Below, piece by piece: positions 46,290 through 57,674 of a stretch of 64,000 bases of DNA. The notes under the pieces were generated by a model. That model had not been told where the DNA came from. It saw only the letters and a list, made by a program, of their open reading frames with translations, and made no database searches. Both the position numbers and the translations under genes were made by a program. Position 1 is the stretch's first letter; every line of letters begins with the position of its first letter. Source of the stretch: Anaeramoeba flamelloides (lineage: Eukaryota > Metamonada > Anaeramoebidae); NCBI GenBank assembly GCA_027625915.1, contig JANTQA010000047.1, forward strand, positions 3,596,001-3,660,000. The letters are read 5' to 3'.

Positions 46290-47438
46290 ATGAACAAAAA
46301 AAAATTTCTCAAACTTAAAAAAGAATTTAAAAAAACACGTTGCTATCGAAAAAGGTTAAAGAAGATCTTGAAACTGAGAAGAAACGAAATCCAAGGGCTA
46401 AATCCCAAATATTTGAGAGAGAGCTACATCAACAAACTGCACAAGACGCATGGCCCTACGGAGATTCGAATCAAGAGAAGTTGCCTTGATTTCCTCTCAA
46501 AGCTCACTGATCGGAAACGAAAGACCTTAGAAAGAGGCATAACGACCTTTTTCACCAAAAACTACAATTTGACAAACACGAGAAATTACTCGAGGGAGTG
46601 GATGTTTTTTGGACCTATAACCTCCAAAAAGCCACGAAAAAACCAGCCAACCACCGAGGAGTGCAATTCGAAGGAATCCAAGAACTTAACAAATTCAAAG
46701 ACAGGTACTGTCCAAAGCCCCGAATCCAAAACAAGCACGATCACAACGAGAAGCGCACCAAAAGCAAACATGGAACCTACATTAAAAAGTTTTCCAAAAA
46801 AAGATCAGAAAAAAAAATTAACTACAAAAATGCGAAAAAAAGCAAAATGTGATCAAAAAACAAAAAACTCTTTGAACAAAATTTTGGAAAACATCGTGCC
46901 TTTAACAACCAAAAGCGATCTTATCCCAATTGAGCACTTACTCACAAGCCCACAGATCAATTTTAATGAAATCTCAGAGGACATCATTAAAATTAATCCA
47001 AATAAAATCACGAGAAAAAGAATTTTTAACGAAACAGAACCCACAACCCCAAAAGAATTTGAGTGGAACCAGAAAAAAACGAAAGCACTCACAAAAACAA
47101 ACAAAATTCTGGTTAATGATATTGGCTTTGAAAATAATTACCAAAATTATTTTGAAATGGAAGATACCTTATATCCAACAATCAACACGGGGAACGAAAA
47201 CAAAACCGGAATCAAAAACGAAACTGTAAAAGAAGAAATGAAATTTAAATTTCAGCCCGTTGAAGAATTCTCAAACGACATTTTCATCTCAAATTTGACT
47301 CACAACAACGATCGTGACATTTTCAATTTGCCATATTTAAACCAAAATTTTTTTTATGAAGATGTTGGATTTGATCTTTTGGGATCAAACTTTGAACACA
47401 TACATACGCCTAACCAAGAATACAATAATTTTATATAA
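46290..47438 (+). CDS. Orphan 382-residue basic protein, intronless
   Basis: Starts at the ATG in CCAAAATGAAC and ends with TAA. The first 110 residues are strongly basic and look conserved in character (KKTRCYRKRLKKILKLRR, then YINKLHKTHGPTEIRIKRSC, then REWMFFGPI). The middle is S/T/K-rich low complexity and the C-terminal 120 residues are acidic and N/F-rich, ending TPNQEYNNFI. I recognise no domain. The basic start and acidic end would suit a nucleic-acid-binding or nuclear protein, but that is inference only. Codons use C more than neighbouring genes, and the 5' half is noticeably less AT-rich. The real reading frame is supported by its length in a genome where non-coding frames rarely exceed 100 codons. 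Confidence 0.75.
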   Translation: MNKKKFLKLKKEFKKTRCYRKRLKKILKLRRNEIQGLNPKYLRESYINKLHKTHGPTEIRIKRSCLDFLSKLTDRKRKTLERGITTFFTKNYNLTNTRNYSREWMFFGPITSKKPRKNQPTTEECNSKESKNLTNSKTGTVQSPESKTSTITTRSAPKANMEPTLKSFPKKDQKKKLTTKMRKKAKCDQKTKNSLNKILENIVPLTTKSDLIPIEHLLTSPQINFNEISEDIIKINPNKITRKRIFNETEPTTPKEFEWNQKKTKALTKTNKILVNDIGFENNYQNYFEMEDTLYPTINTGNENKTGIKNETVKEEMKFKFQPVEEFSNDIFISNLTHNNDRDIFNLPYLNQNFFYEDVGFDLLGSNFEHIHTPNQEYNNFI

Positions 47439-48924
47439 AATGAGTTATATTTATATATATATTTATTTTTATGCTCTTGACTAATTCCAATATAGAGCAT
47501 AACGGATTTTCTTAATCCTAATTTAGATTGGAATTCACCTTTAATCTGCCACAATGTTATTAGTTAATTAATGATCCAATAAAAGTCATGGTTTAATCTT
47601 TTTTTTTTTTTTTTTTTTTTTTTTGGAATATAATTAATACTTTTTATTGATTATATTTAAAAAAAAAAAAAAAAAAACACATCTTTACATTTAAATACCT
47701 TATTTAGATAAATTATTAAAATTAATACATTATAATGATAAAGATGATTATAAATTTATAAATCATTCCAGACTTTATTGGTATTATTACTTTTTTTTTT
47801 TTTTTTTAAAGTAAATAAGTTAATGTTTATTTGTTCTTATTTGTTTTTTTGTTGTATTTATAGATTCTTTCAACTAAAACCAAAATAAAAATACTTTTTT
47901 AAAGTTTTTGAATTGTTCTTTTTGGATATTTGTTTTCAGTTTGGACATTTAATATTTTTCACCGATTCTGAAATTTCACTCATGAGTAATTAAGCATGTT
48001 TATTTGTTTCAAGTTGATTGTTTTCTTGTTTCAGATCAAAGTTTTTTTTTGTTTTATTTTTCAATTTTTTTATTTATTTTTGAGGATATTTAAACACAGC
48101 CGTTTATGTTTGGTATTAATTTCTTTATGAATTTTTATTTTTTTTATTTTTTTTTTTTGATATTTCTACTTGTGAAGGATTAATTTGTTTGATATTTAGA
48201 GATTAAAGGGCGGAACTAAATATTACTTTAATATTTTTTTTTTTTTTTTTGGTTGGATTTGTCAAGTTTTAATATTAAAAAAAAGTTGATATTTTAATTA
48301 TTTTATCTTGAAGAAGCTTCCGATTTTTTTTTCAATATATTCTAAATGCTGATTACACTTTTTTGAAACCCTAATTTTTTAACTTTTATTATTGTCGGAA
48401 ATCTGTTAAGGACAATATTCTTACTATAAGTATTACCGGGTAGTATCTAATATCCATTTTTGTTTGTGAATATATTGTTTACATTTCGAAAAATTGTTCG
48501 ATAAAACAAAAACAACAAAATTTTCCATCTTTTTTTTTTTTATTTTTGAAGATTTTGTTTACTTTTTTTTCTCCATATATATTGATTTGATTTTCCTTTT
48601 TAAGGCTTGGTCTGGGTTGTATATAAATATAAAGTTTGGAAACGAAAATATTTTGTAATTTTAAAAGAATCCAAAAAAAAACAAGGAAAAATCGGTTTAA
48701 AATGGATAAAGTTACTTACCATATATTTTGCAACTAAATAAAAATATATTTAACCTACCCCCCAAAAAAAAAAAAAAAAAAAAAAAAAGATAAAAATTAA
48801 TTTTTTAATAGGGAATCTAAGATGTTTAAATTGAGAGACTTAACATTGAATAAAAGTTTTCTCAAGTCCAATATGATCTGTTTTCCAAATTTAATTTTAG
48901 AATTTTTTTGTAATAATTTTTGAG

Positions 48925-49124
48925 TACAGTCAGTTCCACTTTTAAGGTACAAACTTTCAACGAAATTTAAGGAACCAAAAAATCTCAAACCAAGGCACAA
49001 AATTTGTAATTTATTTTACAATTTATTTTACTATAATCCGAATTTTGTATGTTAATTTGAGATTTTTATTATTGTGCCTTAAATTTCGTTGCAGTTTGTA
49101 CCTAAAAAGCGGAACTGACTGTAA
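48925..49124. repeat. Family A MITE, copy 4
   Basis: Left end TACAGTCAGTTCCACTTTTA; right end AAAGCGGAACTGACTGTA. The inner motifs CTTTCAACGAAATTTAAGG and CCTTAAATTTCGTTG are mirrored. Well preserved ends. Confidence 0.85.
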
Positions 49125-49198
49125 TAAGTTCTATGATAACATATGGAAATATACATTTTTAACCTTTTTGTTCTTACCTTTTTATCAACTTAGTTTAA

Positions 49199-49373
49199 TA
49201 CACCCAGTTTCACTTTTAAGGTATAAAATTTTAGAGTAAATCTAAGACATACTTTTAAGATTTTTTTTTCCTACTTATGTTTTTACAAAGAATCTGAATT
49301 GTCTACCACGATTTAGAATTTTTTGTGCCTTAATTTACTAGGAAAGTTTCTACCTTAAAAGTGGAACCGGGTA
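49199..49373. repeat. Family A-like MITE, diverged copy 5
   Basis: Left TACACCCAGTTTCACTTTTA then AGGTA; right TACCTTAAAAGTGGAACCGG then GTA. The layout matches family A, but the outermost bases read CACCCAGT/CCGGGT instead of CAGTCAGT/ACTGACTG, suggesting a sub-family. It lies only 75 bases from copy 4. Confidence 0.65.
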
Positions 49374-50173
49374 TAAACATTTGTAAAAAAAAAAATATAA
49401 AAACACTGATTTAAAGGAATTTTAAACCTTATTTTTTTGTATTGGCCTTCCCCACCTTCTTTTATTTGGAAAATCATTAGTATATACAAAATATTTCAAG
49501 GTTAGTTTTATGACCACCATGGAATTACCCAACACCCATTCTATCTGATCTCTTAACCTAATCACATCTATTACAAAACGAAATTTTTACAAAAAAATAT
49601 TTTCTAGGAAAAATAAATTTTATAAACTCTTTTTAGTATTTTGATATAAAATATTTTTTTTTATTTTTCTACAACCATAAACCGAACCAAGAGTAAACTA
49701 TCTTAAAAAATACCATTAATACAATATTTATCATTTTGGTAAAAAATGACAAATTTGGGTTTAATTGTAAAACAGTAGTAAATGTTCTAATTTTGAAATA
49801 GTTATTAATTTCTTTTTTTTTTTGTTCATTTTCAAATAAAAATCAAGTCCAAAAATTAGAAGGATGATTATAATAAAAATAAAATTTTAAAATAACACAC
49901 AAAACCAAAATTTATATGTCCAATTTACTAAAATTGAGATTATACTATAAAAATCAATAAAAGTGAACTATTTTGGGATTTTTTAATTCCTTTCCCATTC
50001 ATGTGAAATTGATTTCAGGATTTTAATAATATATATATTAATTAAGTTTGATAATTTCAATTTCATATATCTACATTGATCAGTGAACAACAAACACAAA
50101 AAATAATTGGGAAATTTCCCTTTTCATTACTGTCACACAATTAAAACTGATTTGACAATTTTTTTCCAGAACG

Positions 50174-50602
50174 ATTATCATGCGGGAAAAATAATGAAAT
50201 AAGATCTTTCGTTCTGAAAATTAATAGAACTTGAAAAATAAAAGTAAAATCAAACCAAACTAAAATAAACCAATTAAATTCAAATAATAATCCAATATAT
50301 TATTTTCAATCAAACAAAAAAAACACTATTTAACAATACTTTCAAATGGAAATAGTTTGTGTGATTTTAGAGATCGCAAAAATTCTCTATAATTTCCACA
50401 ATTTTTTAATAAACGATCAACCTAAAGAAAAGTCAATTCAAAACGTAGTATTAAAAAACTGTTAAAGTTTTGAACCAGCCATTTTATCTTTATCTATTCT
50501 TTTATTTATCGATCTAAGTTTGGTTTTTTAGTATTCTTCTCAATTAAAAAAGACCCCCAATGAATAAACATGTTTCACCTTTTTTCCAGAACGGATAATT
50601 AA
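50174..50602 (+). repeat. Family B MITE, copy 3
   Basis: The core TCAAATAATAATCCAATATA then TTATTTTCAATCAA matches copy 2, and the right end GTTTCACCTTTTTTCCAGAA then CGG matches the TIR. The left TIR is strongly eroded. Confidence 0.65.
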
Positions 50603-51812
50603 TAAAAAATTTTTAAAATTATTTCAAAATAAAATCAAGTTAAGGAAAAAGTTGGCAATTCACAAAATCGTCCCAGAGTATTTTTGGTACAATACCCTTA
50701 AAAACACTAAAGTGTTGTTAATGAATATTTCCCCCAATTTGGATAAAAAATGATTTTATATATATATATTTTTTATTAAAGTGAAAAAAAAAAATAGATA
50801 TGTAAAATCGAACACATTTATTAAGATAATTAAAAATGAAAAAGATAAATATTCACGATTTTTGAGCTTGGAAAATGAAAATCATATCAAAAATACCCAA
50901 CAAATAACTCTAATTTTTGAAGGCAATGTTTCTATGATTTTTTTCCATTTGGTTGCTTGCATTGTCACATTTTTTACCTCTTCATACCATTCCTTATAAA
51001 GGAATTGTTGATTTTCTCAATGTTTTTTTATGTCTTGGTTCTTTTTGTATTTCACTGAATTGAAGGCACCAACAACGCTTTTGAATATAAGATGCCTTTT
51101 ATTTGAGATTTTTGGATCGAACCACAATTACCTAAAATCTGAAACACTTGGTTGATTTTTGTGTGATATTTTTTTTGTTTGTTTTTTTTCTTGAAAACTG
51201 ATTTGTTTGTTTTAAGTAAAGTAACATTCGGAGAAGTTTTGTGTAATTTTACATTAGGCAACCAAAAATAAAAAACAATATTAAAAAAAGAGTTAAAAAT
51301 TTTGTTTTTTTATTTAAGAGGGTAAGTACATTTTTAATTATTTGAATACTACCATTTATATCAAAACTGAACTCTTCAAATCATTATTATAACCAAATGT
51401 ATAAACAATTTAACCAATATTAGAGTTGCCAGATATACTAGTATAATATATTTTCATACCAATTAAAAAATTTCAATTTAAAAAAATAGTAAAATTAAGC
51501 TTGCAAAAATAAATAAAAAATCCAGTTATTTCTTGATCTTATCTGGAAAATTTTTTATACAATTACTTATTCTTTATTTGGTTTTATTTTTTAATTCTTT
51601 ATGAAAATAATTTTGTTTTTAAATTTTTTGAGAAATAAATTACTGTTTATACCTCTAAGAATCATCAAAATGAATTCAAAAATACTATTTTCATTTAACC
51701 CATCTAATTTTAGCCTGGGTTCATGAAAAAAGGTCATTTTTTGAAATTCTTATTGAGGAATGAAGATTTATTGGGCAAATTTGTTTGATTTTATAATTAT
51801 TAATTTTCTATT

Positions 51813-52010
51813 TACAGCCAGTTTTAAATTTAAGGTACAAACTTTCAAGGAAATTTAAATTACAAAAAAATCTCAAATTTAGGCACAAAATTTGGATTTT
51901 TTTTTTACAAATTATTTTACTGGTATCTGAATTTTCTCTATTAATTTAAGATTTTTATTGTACCTTAATTTTCGTTGAAATTTTCTGCCTAAAAAGTGGA
52001 GCTGACCGTA
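51813..52010. repeat. Family A MITE, copy 6
   Basis: Left TACAGCCAGTTTTAAATTTA then AGGTACAAACTTTCAA; right TAAAAAGTGGAGCTGACCGT then A. Inner mirrored motifs are present with several mismatches. Confidence 0.78.
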
Positions 52011-53433
52011 ATTGAAAACTCAAAGTAATTCTAAATCTGATTGAAATTTTTTCTAAATTTTTTTTTTATTATTTTGAGTTGAATATTTTTAGTTAGTTTT
52101 TTTTTTTCGTTCTATGAATTCAACCCCTTTGTTTGAATTTTTGAGATAGTATTCTTTGTTTTGGCTTTTTTTGATGAAAATATTTGAAAATCGCCTTTTG
52201 AAAGTAAATTTATTGTAAAATATGTTTTGAAAATAATAATAAATGGTACTGAGACGAGAAATTCTAAGACTATAAATTGTTTAGATTCATATAAGTTCTG
52301 AAGATAAAGAATAAAAAAAACTGAAAATATACATTTGGTCGATTTTTTTTCATTCTTTCTTGATTTCAACAAATTTATTTTGAAAGGTGATCTTTCACGT
52401 TTGGTCTTATAAAAGAAGATATTTTGATCAAATATACACCTATTTGGGGTCGATATTTTTGATTTACTCTTTGATTATTACCACTTGTTCGTATAGACTC
52501 ATACCTTAAACCAAAACCTAATTTAATAAAACCAAAAATTGAATCAAAAAAAAATACTTTACAAAATTAAAAAATGAAAGATTCAACTCTGAATTATTTT
52601 GATTCTTTCCACAAAAAGATCAGAGAACGACATTTTGGTTTCAAAGTTTCAATATCTGCTGGCACTCAAAAAATATTTTTCAGTAAAGTTTACCCAATTA
52701 AACTTTTTCAAAATTGCAAAATTTACTTACTTCCTTAAATAAAAATTATATTGTTAGTAGGAAAAGATTATCTTTTTTCAGGTAAATGGAAGATTTTGTC
52801 AAATTCCATCCAACAAGAAAGATTTTCTATAGATTTTAAGTAGATTTTAACCCATGCAGAAAATAATAAACAACAATTTCTCCTAAAATCTTTGTCTATT
52901 TTCCCCCATTTTGACTTTTTAAGAGACTAGTTCTTATTATTTTCAATAATAAGCATATTTCTATATAAGGAATCCTCTTTTTGAAATTGTCAAAAAAAAA
53001 ATAATAGAGACGAACCCCTTAAAGAAAAAAATTAACCTCTTAAAAATTAATTAAAACAACAGTTATTTCCAAAAATAATCCCAAAAATACCTACACTGTT
53101 AACAACTAGAGACTCAAACATCATGTGTCCTTAAAACTGATCAGAAAAATCCAATTATTTAAGGATTAAAAAAGATCTTATAAATCACACAATTATCTAA
53201 ATTTTTCAAAAACAAAATCAGCAGAATTTAATATATTAAAAGTTAGATGCTAATATATTTATTAACATAAAAAAATCAAATTTTTCTATAATAATAAATT
53301 TTTTAGAAAATATTCCTCGAATGATTTTGAATTATTTAGCTCATGATAACAGTTTTTGAAACAAACATTAAATTTTTAATTATTTGAAAGGGTTAAATCA
53401 AAGTTAAAAGGCAACAATTTGAAAATAATTCAA

Positions 53434-53607
53434 TACAGGTATTTGAATTATAAATGGGTAAGAAATTATTCACTTCCTTTTCAGATTTTTTTTTTAATAA
53501 AGGGCCAACTCTCAATGAAGTAGGGAGTAATTTAGTGATCTTTATTTGAAAAATGGAAATTGAAAAAAAAGTTAAAATTTTTCCCATTTAAAATTCAAAT
53601 ACCAGTA
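53434..53607. repeat. Family C MITE, copy 2
   Basis: Left TACAGGTATTTGAATTATAA then ATGGG; right CCCATTTAAAATTCAAATAC then CAGTA. The inner CACTTCCTTTT motif follows on the left as in copies 1 and 3. Confidence 0.78.
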
Positions 53608-54194
53608 AGAGAAAGAATAAATTTTTTACCAAGAGACACCTCATCAAAATTATTTTCTTGTAATTTTAATGATAGACAGAAACACTTGCTTGAATTAGAT
53701 GACATTTTATATTGCCAAATGATTTTTTTAATTTTTGATAAAAGTGTCTCTAAAAAAGAAAAAAAACATCAACTTCTTGGACAATAAAAAGGTATTAACA
53801 AAATCTATGTTGTTTTTTTAAAAGAGAGCAAAATATCAAAAAAAAACCAAATAACCCAATTATTGGGGTTAGATTTTGTTTAAATAGCTAATACCAGTTC
53901 CGTTCAAAATATTTTTTTTTTAATAGGGGTAATTTAAATACTTTTCGTAAACCGCCAATAAATTTTTTTTATACAATTTTCTAATATAAACTGTATAAAT
54001 TTGTAGAATATTTTTCAACAATAATCATTCCCAAATTTGATTCGATTAATTTTATTTTTTTTAAAAGTTTTCTTTGATCAAAAAGTTTCTCCTATTGTTT
54101 CTATACCAAAAAAAAAAAAAAGAAAATCAATAATTGAATCGAAATCAAAAACAATTAACACCTTAAGAAAAGTCGAATTTGAAAATTACTGGTT

Positions 54195-56819
54195 ATGATC
54201 TTTCTTCATAAAGTCGCTTTTCATGGAAAAAAAACAAAAAAAATAGAAAAATTAGAGCAAATCTACTCTGGTCTAAAATTTAAAAAAAGAAAACTAGAAA
54301 ATTATGATCTGGAAGGAGGAGAAATTTTAATAAAATTACGGACTTTAAAAACAAGAATGGAAGAAGCACATGTTGAAAAACAAACACTTCAATTCCAGTT
54401 GTCTCGTTGTTATGATAAACAGCAACAAATTGTGAAAAAATTTTCAATAAAAAAGTTACACACCATTAGAAAATCAACAACAAAAACAAAGTCCAAACGA
54501 AACAAACAGTTAATTCTCACAACGAAAAAAAGAAATAAAAACAAAAAAACAAAAAATGATCAGACAAGCACAATCAAAATTCAGAATGATGACTTGATCA
54601 TAAAAACAATCAACAAACAAATAAGAACCCAAAACAAAAACATAAAAAAGGAGAGCAAGAAAATCAAATCCTTAAAGAACAAATTGGAAAATCAAAAAAG
54701 AATTTACCAAGTTTCTATAAGGTCAACGGGTTATTTTGAAAGGAGTAGCAACAAAGAGACCAAAAGAAAAAAAAACAATGACTATAACAGGAAATTAACA
54801 AATTTCACAAATAAGGTTAATAAATTAAAGTTTCAAATCAAACAAATAAAAACTTCCAACCACAGTTTTTTACAAATTAAGGATCGCGAAAGGCAATTAC
54901 ATTCGCAAATTAAAACACACTACTTTGAAAGTTGTAGCCTTAATAACAAAATTCATTGGCTGAGTAATTATTTACAAAACCACAAAGATGATAAAAGTGA
55001 AGGAGAATGCTGTGTGAGTACCGATTCTTTTGATGGGTCTGATACCAGTGTTTCAACAGATAACGATAAAATTGATAACAACATTATATTTTCTGATTTT
55101 ACACATGACAATATCCAAAAATCAACACCAAACACAGAGAACAATTTTCCAAAGAAATTTAAAAGTCCACAAAGCAAAATTGTTGATCAAAATATTCAAA
55201 ACCAAAATTTACAAATACAAAAAAACAAAAATGAAAATACACTTAGTACCGATTCTTTCAACATAAACAGAAGCACCTGCCCTCACAACAACAAAGCCAA
55301 TGGCAGAAAAATGATCAATAATAAAAATTATAACAAAGACCAGAAGAATAATTTCACAAAAAAAATCCAAATTAATACATTTGAGGAAATTTTACGATGT
55401 CCTCATGGGATCAATTATTTTACACAATTTTTGGTCTTAAAAAAAAACGAAGAAAACATTTATTTTTTTCAAGATGTAAAAAAATTTCAAAAAAATTGCC
55501 ATACAACAAAAAAAGTAGAAAAAAGTGCAAAAAAAATCTTTAATAAATATATAAAAATAGATTCACCATTTGAAATTAATATTGATTCAAATACAAAAAA
55601 AATCTTAAATAAGAGATATTTGGAAAAGAATTTTTCGTTAACAATGTTTAACGAGGCACAATCCATTGTTTTCAAACATATGAAGTTCCAAGCCTATAAC
55701 ATATTTAAAAAATCCAATTTATACGACTCATTTCTCAAAAAAATAAACAATGATCCAAAATTAATTCGTGGGCACAATCCTAAAAAAAAAAAATGTAAGC
55801 TCATAAATTGCCAAAACCAAGCTAAAATCCAAGTGCTGAATGGAGAACACACATACCTTGGACCAACTAATGATGCTCTTGAAATATCCATTTCTTTGGT
55901 AAGGTATTTAACCAATTTATTAAATGCAAATTATTCCATTAAGCAAAATATAATTAATTTAAATGTCATCTCCAGAACAATACCATTTAGAAAATTTGTC
56001 AACAAAAGCAACGAATTACAGAAAATTAATTTAAAGGCCTTGCTAGAAACCGAAAAAAAATGTTTCTTCTTGAATGTTTATAACGCCCTGATGATACATA
56101 GCGTCATATTGTATGGATTTCCCAAAACAAACGAACAAATCTCTAGATTGGAAACACAGTACCAATATCGAATAAACAATTATATTTTCTCTTTGGATGA
56201 TATTTTCCACGGGATACTAAGGACCAATTTGGTGGCGAAACATTCAGGCACTTATTTTAAAATCAACGATCCTCGATCGAATTTGAAATTAAAGAAATTG
56301 GATCCTAGAATTCATTTCGCCTTAATTAACCCTTGGAAAACTTCGAATTTGAAAATATTTACCAAAGATAATCTTGAAAGCTCGTTAAATTCCTTGACAA
56401 GGCAATCATTAGGGCAACACGTCCACCTGTCACATAATAGAATTGACATGCCATCAATTTTTGAAGAATTCGAAAAGGATTTTATTAAGAGTGTTTTTAT
56501 CAAAAAAAATAAACAACTAAGCTTTACTCACCATAACAACAATAAACATCAGGAAATAATATATTGGATTTCAAATACTCTAGATAGCAAAACAGATCTA
56601 GAGTTTTTATCGTCTTCAAAGGAAAACACCAAAGATTTAACTTTGAATTTATTATCAAATAATCCACTAATCAAATTTTTACAAAATGAACCCCAAAAAT
56701 TATCATTGATTTTTGATCCAAATATAACACTTTATACACAACTTAAACAACATTTTTTTGTTGAAAAAAAAAATATATGCAATTCAAAAATAAACACAAA
56801 TACCAAAATTGATTTATAA
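54195..56819 (+). CDS. Coiled-coil, RGS domain and DUF547 protein (874 residues, intronless)
   Basis: Starts at ATG 54195 and stops at TAA. Residues about 15-250 are K/Q/N-rich with predicted coiled coil (KLRTLKTRMEEAHVEKQ then TLQFQLSRCYDKQQ). An RGS domain at about 396-516 shows FEEILRCPHGINYFTQFLVL, ENIYFFQDVKKF, AKKIFNKYIKIDSPFEINID and FNEAQSIVFKHM then FQAYNIFKKSNLYDSFLKK; RGS domains speed GTP hydrolysis by G-alpha. A DUF547 domain at about 605-765 shows KKCFFLNVYNALMIHSVILY, NNYIFSLDDIFHGILR, DPRIHFALINP and SLGQHVHL. In plants DUF547 follows a MIP1-type leucine zipper; here a coiled coil also precedes it, but an RGS domain is inserted between. The function of DUF547 is unknown, so a signalling-scaffold role is inference. 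Confidence 0.88.
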   Translation: MIFLHKVAFHGKKTKKIEKLEQIYSGLKFKKRKLENYDLEGGEILIKLRTLKTRMEEAHVEKQTLQFQLSRCYDKQQQIVKKFSIKKLHTIRKSTTKTKSKRNKQLILTTKKRNKNKKTKNDQTSTIKIQNDDLIIKTINKQIRTQNKNIKKESKKIKSLKNKLENQKRIYQVSIRSTGYFERSSNKETKRKKNNDYNRKLTNFTNKVNKLKFQIKQIKTSNHSFLQIKDRERQLHSQIKTHYFESCSLNNKIHWLSNYLQNHKDDKSEGECCVSTDSFDGSDTSVSTDNDKIDNNIIFSDFTHDNIQKSTPNTENNFPKKFKSPQSKIVDQNIQNQNLQIQKNKNENTLSTDSFNINRSTCPHNNKANGRKMINNKNYNKDQKNNFTKKIQINTFEEILRCPHGINYFTQFLVLKKNEENIYFFQDVKKFQKNCHTTKKVEKSAKKIFNKYIKIDSPFEINIDSNTKKILNKRYLEKNFSLTMFNEAQSIVFKHMKFQAYNIFKKSNLYDSFLKKINNDPKLIRGHNPKKKKCKLINCQNQAKIQVLNGEHTYLGPTNDALEISISLVRYLTNLLNANYSIKQNIINLNVISRTIPFRKFVNKSNELQKINLKALLETEKKCFFLNVYNALMIHSVILYGFPKTNEQISRLETQYQYRINNYIFSLDDIFHGILRTNLVAKHSGTYFKINDPRSNLKLKKLDPRIHFALINPWKTSNLKIFTKDNLESSLNSLTRQSLGQHVHLSHNRIDMPSIFEEFEKDFIKSVFIKKNKQLSFTHHNNNKHQEIIYWISNTLDSKTDLEFLSSSKENTKDLTLNLLSNNPLIKFLQNEPQKLSLIFDPNITLYTQLKQHFFVEKKNICNSKINTNTKIDL

Positions 56820-57008
56820 TGCTTTCTTTTTCTTCACGCGATTGCCACGATTATTATTTTTTTCACCTCTTATCATAAATTTATTATATTAGAATGCTTA
56901 ATCAAAATCATATTATTTTAAAATGTTGATTATTATTTTTTAGAATTATTTAATTATATTTTTTTCAATATTTTAAAAGCCTTTTTACATTTTTTTTTAC
57001 ATTTTTAC

Positions 57009-57478
57009 ATTACAATTCGGGGAAAAAAAGTGAAATTTTTTTAAAAAAAAGGTCAACAGTGATTTTTAATTGGAAACCTTAATAGAATATGAAAACCGAG
57101 GAAAATCAGGGAATACAAGAAACAAATTAATTTCAAATAATGATTAATTATTTTATTTTCAACCAAACAAACAATTACTATTCATTCTTACCCGTTTATT
57201 CGAAATCTGGTCAGTTACTTTTGGAGATCTCAAAAATACTTAATTATTGGAACAAATTATGAATAATATATAAATCAAAAAAAAAAACACCAACCAAAAG
57301 ATAATATTAGAAAAAAAAAATGGAATTGTATTATATCCCCATTTTTTTTTTCAACCATTGATTTTATCTTTGGTCAATTGTTTTCACTATGAATTTTCAG
57401 GTTTTATTAATGTTTCCAATTAAAAATCATATATTGAACTTTTTTTTTTAAGTTTCACTTTTTTTCCCAAATGGTTAT
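57009..57478 (+). repeat. Family B MITE, copy 4
   Basis: Left TTCGGGGAAAAAAAGTGAAA; right GTTTCACTTTTTTTCCCAAA then TGGTTA. The core TTTCAAATAATGATTAATTA and GGAGATCTCAAAAATACTTA match copies 2 and 3. Confidence 0.75.
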
Positions 57479-57651
57479 TTTTTTTTTTTATTTTTAAACA
57501 TATATTTTTTTAATTTTTTTTTAGCTAATTTTTTCTTTAAAGACTAATTTATTTTTTAGATTGTTATTATAATTTTAATTGATTTTAAAATTTTAAGAAC
57601 AAATAAATTGTTAACAAGATTTTTGATCCTTCTTACTTTATAAAATTTCCA

Positions 57652-57674
57652 GATATATATATATATATATATAT
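57652..57674. repeat. (TA)n microsatellite
   Basis: An alternating AT run in intergenic DNA. Confidence 0.8.

Larger units (their letters stand above)
47439..54194. other. 6.8 kb intergenic region rich in small inverted-repeat elements
   Basis: Contains three family A copies, one family B and one family C element, long A/T homopolymers (for example near 47600-47625 and 48772-48788) and no supported gene. The open stretch at 53560-53787 begins inside the family C right terminus and is not called. Confidence 0.5.

Noticed and set aside
48797-49239. Frames on both strands sharing a SLYLKSGTDCT-like peptide
   Set aside because: The shared peptide is simply the translated terminus of family A MITEs.
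51050-51260. GGTTCGATCC as a tRNA T-arm
   Set aside because: No matching A box, anticodon arm or acceptor stem could be folded around it. No tRNA or rRNA gene was found in the window.
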